Of a stretch of DNA of 64,000 nucleotides, positions 62,621-64,000 are shown piece after piece. The stretch is from JBMDXK01 sp048594375 (GTDB lineage Bacteria; Pseudomonadota; Alphaproteobacteria; Rhizobiales; Methylopilaceae), in the NCBI GenBank assembly GCA_048594375.1, contig JBMDXK010000018.1, positions 186,001 through 250,000 on the forward strand. The letters are read 5' to 3'. Numbering within the stretch: the first letter of the stretch is position 1; each line of letters starts with the position of its first letter. The notes beneath the pieces are model-generated. The model did no database searches and was not told the origin of the DNA. It saw only the letters and a program-made list of their open reading frames with translations. A program made the position numbers and the translations under genes.

Positions 62621-63511
62621 TCAGAACAGGTCAGGTACGGCAATACCCTTGGCCACGCACGCCGCCTTAATCGTGTTAGCAAGCAAACAAGCAATTGTCA
62701 TAGGACCAACACCACCGGGAACAGGCGTAATGGCGCCGGCCACCTCAGCCGCTTGCGCATAATTCACATCGCCAACCAGTCTGTTTTTGCCTGTAGCGGT
62801 ATCCGTTATGCGGTTAATACCTACGTCAATAACCGTTGCGCCTTGCTGTATCCAATCCCCACTGACCAGCTCCGGCTTGCCCACAGCAACAACCAGAATA
62901 TCGGCCTGACGGCATACATCCGCCAGATTCTGCGTGCGGGAGTGGGCAATCGTGACTGTGGCACCCGCGGCAAGCAGCAATAATGCAACCGGCTTGCCCA
63001 CAATATTGGAACGACCAATCACCACGGCATTGAGGCCGGAAATATCCTTACGGGCTTCCTTAAGCAGCAACATGCAGCCTTGCGGCGTACAGGGAACCAG
63101 CGAATCCTGCCCCGTAGCAAGACGCCCCACATTCACAGGATGAAAACCATCAACATCTTTAGCCGGATCAATGGCTTCCAGCACCAGATCCGCATTAATG
63201 TGCTTTGGCAAGGGAAGCTGTACCAGAATGCCATGCACTGCCGGATCCGCATTCAGCTGTTGCACCAGCGCCAGCAACTCCGCCTCGCTCACCGCACTTT
63301 CCAGCCGATGCTCAATAGAACGCAAGCCGCAACCTTCGGTCTGCTTGATCTTGTTGCGCACATACACTTCGCTGGCCGGATCATTCCCCACCAACACCAC
63401 CGCCAGACCGGGAACAAGCCCTTGTTGCGCAAGAGCAGGAGCCACCTCTGCAATACGGGAAAGAATGCGTGCGGAAAGGGCTTTGCCATCCAGTATTTGT
63501 GCTGCGCTCAT
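62621..63511 (-). CDS. folD: bifunctional methylenetetrahydrofolate dehydrogenase/cyclohydrolase FolD
   Basis: FolD interconverts 5,10-methylene-, methenyl- and 10-formyl-tetrahydrofolate. Motifs: GLAVVLVGNDPASEVYVRNK (the catalytic Y-x3-K), VQLPLPKHIN, PAKDVDGFHPVNVGRL, PCTPQGCMLLL and VIGRSNIVGKPVA for NADP, with PVPGGVGPMTIACLLANT near the end. Length 296 is normal. Its ATG overlaps the DUF167 gene stop by 4 nt. Confidence 0.97.
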   Translation of the reverse strand: MSAAQILDGKALSARILSRIAEVAPALAQQGLVPGLAVVLVGNDPASEVYVRNKIKQTEGCGLRSIEHRLESAVSEAELLALVQQLNADPAVHGILVQLPLPKHINADLVLEAIDPAKDVDGFHPVNVGRLATGQDSLVPCTPQGCMLLLKEARKDISGLNAVVIGRSNIVGKPVALLLLAAGATVTIAHSRTQNLADVCRQADILVVAVGKPELVSGDWIQQGATVIDVGINRITDTATGKNRLVGDVNYAQAAEVAGAITPVPGGVGPMTIACLLANTIKAACVAKGIAVPDLF

Positions 63512-63831
63512 CGGGGGTACTCCGCTTCAGGATATAATGTATTCAAAAGTGCCAATAATGCTTCAGGATCACCGGCAAACGTTATCTTTTTAAGACGCGA
63601 AGTTGCGCCGCTTGTCAATGTAATGCGTGAACGCGCCATGCCTGTCTTGTGAGCAAGCAAAGCAATCAACGCCTCATTGGCTTGACCTTTCTCCGGCACA
63701 GCGTTCACGCGTACTTTCAAAACACACGAGCCGTTTTCCAGCATATGGATGCCTTCAACAATGCTCTTTTTGGCATTCGGGGTTAGCCGTACCGCAACCG
63801 TAACGCCATCCGTCACCTTTTTAAAAGGCAT
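63508..63831 (-). CDS. yggU: DUF167 (YggU) family protein
   Basis: A 107-residue protein with the DUF167 core: VRLTPNAKKSIVEGIH, LKVRVNAVPEKGQANEALIA and GATSRLKKITFAG. Function is unknown. It is commonly beside yggT and folD in alphaproteobacteria, as here. Confidence 0.93.
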   Translation of the reverse strand: MPFKKVTDGVTVAVRLTPNAKKSIVEGIHMLENGSCVLKVRVNAVPEKGQANEALIALLAHKTGMARSRITLTSGATSRLKKITFAGDPEALLALLNTLYPEAEYPR

Positions 63832-63839
63832 GGGCAGGG

Positions 63840-64000
63840 CTAAACGCCATAAAACAGACTGACAATTAAACGCCGGATAAATCCAAGCAATAACAAAAGG
63901 ATTACGGGCGAAATATCAATGCCGCCAAGATTGGGCATAATACGCCGGATGGGGGCAAGAGCCGGTTCTGTCAGGCGAATGAGCGTATCCCATACGGTCG
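63840..64000 (-). CDS. yggT: YggT family membrane protein (5' partial)
   Basis: The minus strand encodes TVWDTLIRLTEPALAPIRRI then MPNLGGIDISPVILLLLLGF and ends FYGV at a TAG at 63840-63842. This is the C-terminal half of YggT, with the PALAPIRRIMP and GGIDISP signatures and the final membrane helix. The N-terminus lies beyond the window. Confidence 0.92.
   Translation of the reverse strand, partial: TVWDTLIRLTEPALAPIRRIMPNLGGIDISPVILLLLLGFIRRLIVSLFYGV

Overview
The window looks like an alphaproteobacterial chromosome of roughly 50% GC. The backbone gene sets point there: a short HprK with HPr, EIIA-Man and a ChvG-like kinase in one operon; miaB-phoH-ybeY-corC; hisZ-hisG; and folD-yggU-yggT. 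Genus cannot be read from the sequence. A ~44.5 kb accessory island lies between engB and a tRNA-Ser gene.

Left backbone (1-13360): tsaB (5' end outside the window), an AT-rich orphan PD-(D/E)XK protein wedged between tsaB and rimI, rimI, hemF (-), miaB, phoH, ybeY, corC, then the minus-strand operon chvG > hprK > EIIA > ptsH, a GST, uppP, and engB (-). Right backbone (58471-64000): tRNA-Ser(GGA), hisZ, hisG, then minus-strand genes for a TetR/COQ9-fold protein, a FolM-like SDR, folD, a DUF167 protein and yggT (partial).

The island (about 13817-58481) is bounded by imperfect ~200-bp direct repeats; the right copy runs into the CCA end of the tRNA-Ser gene. It looks like two related integrative elements in tandem. 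Each carries a ParB-domain DNA methyltransferase, one or more DUF5681-type proteins, a DUF2924 protein and, at its right end, a large serine recombinase. The recombinase of element 1 is broken by a stop codon and a frameshift; that of element 2 is intact.

The cargo is nearly all defence. Element 1 has a Pycsar-like operon (84-aa repeat protein, tandem-domain class III cyclase, E2-like cysteine-rich protein, cyclic-nucleotide-sensor/TIR effector), a divergent WYL (CapW/BrxR-type) regulator, and a type I restriction operon with an extra protein between hsdS and hsdR. Element 2 has a Fic protein, a 1328-aa STAND-type NTPase with a C-terminal PD-(D/E)XK nuclease, a membrane protein, and a ~12.6 kb apparent operon: small HTH regulator, hsdM, hsdS, hsdR, DnaG-like primase, reverse transcriptase, nitrilase, DEDDh exonuclease.

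The most promising undescribed items are the primase-RT-nitrilase-exonuclease set translationally packed behind a type I restriction system; the cyclase-E2-TIR operon; the NTPase-nuclease; and two unlike-sequence but same-architecture 5' leaders (before 15686 and 29802) in which an upstream arm, a middle arm and the ribosome-binding-site arm can pair in mutually exclusive ways. No search or folding program was run; calls rest on motifs, order and hand alignment.
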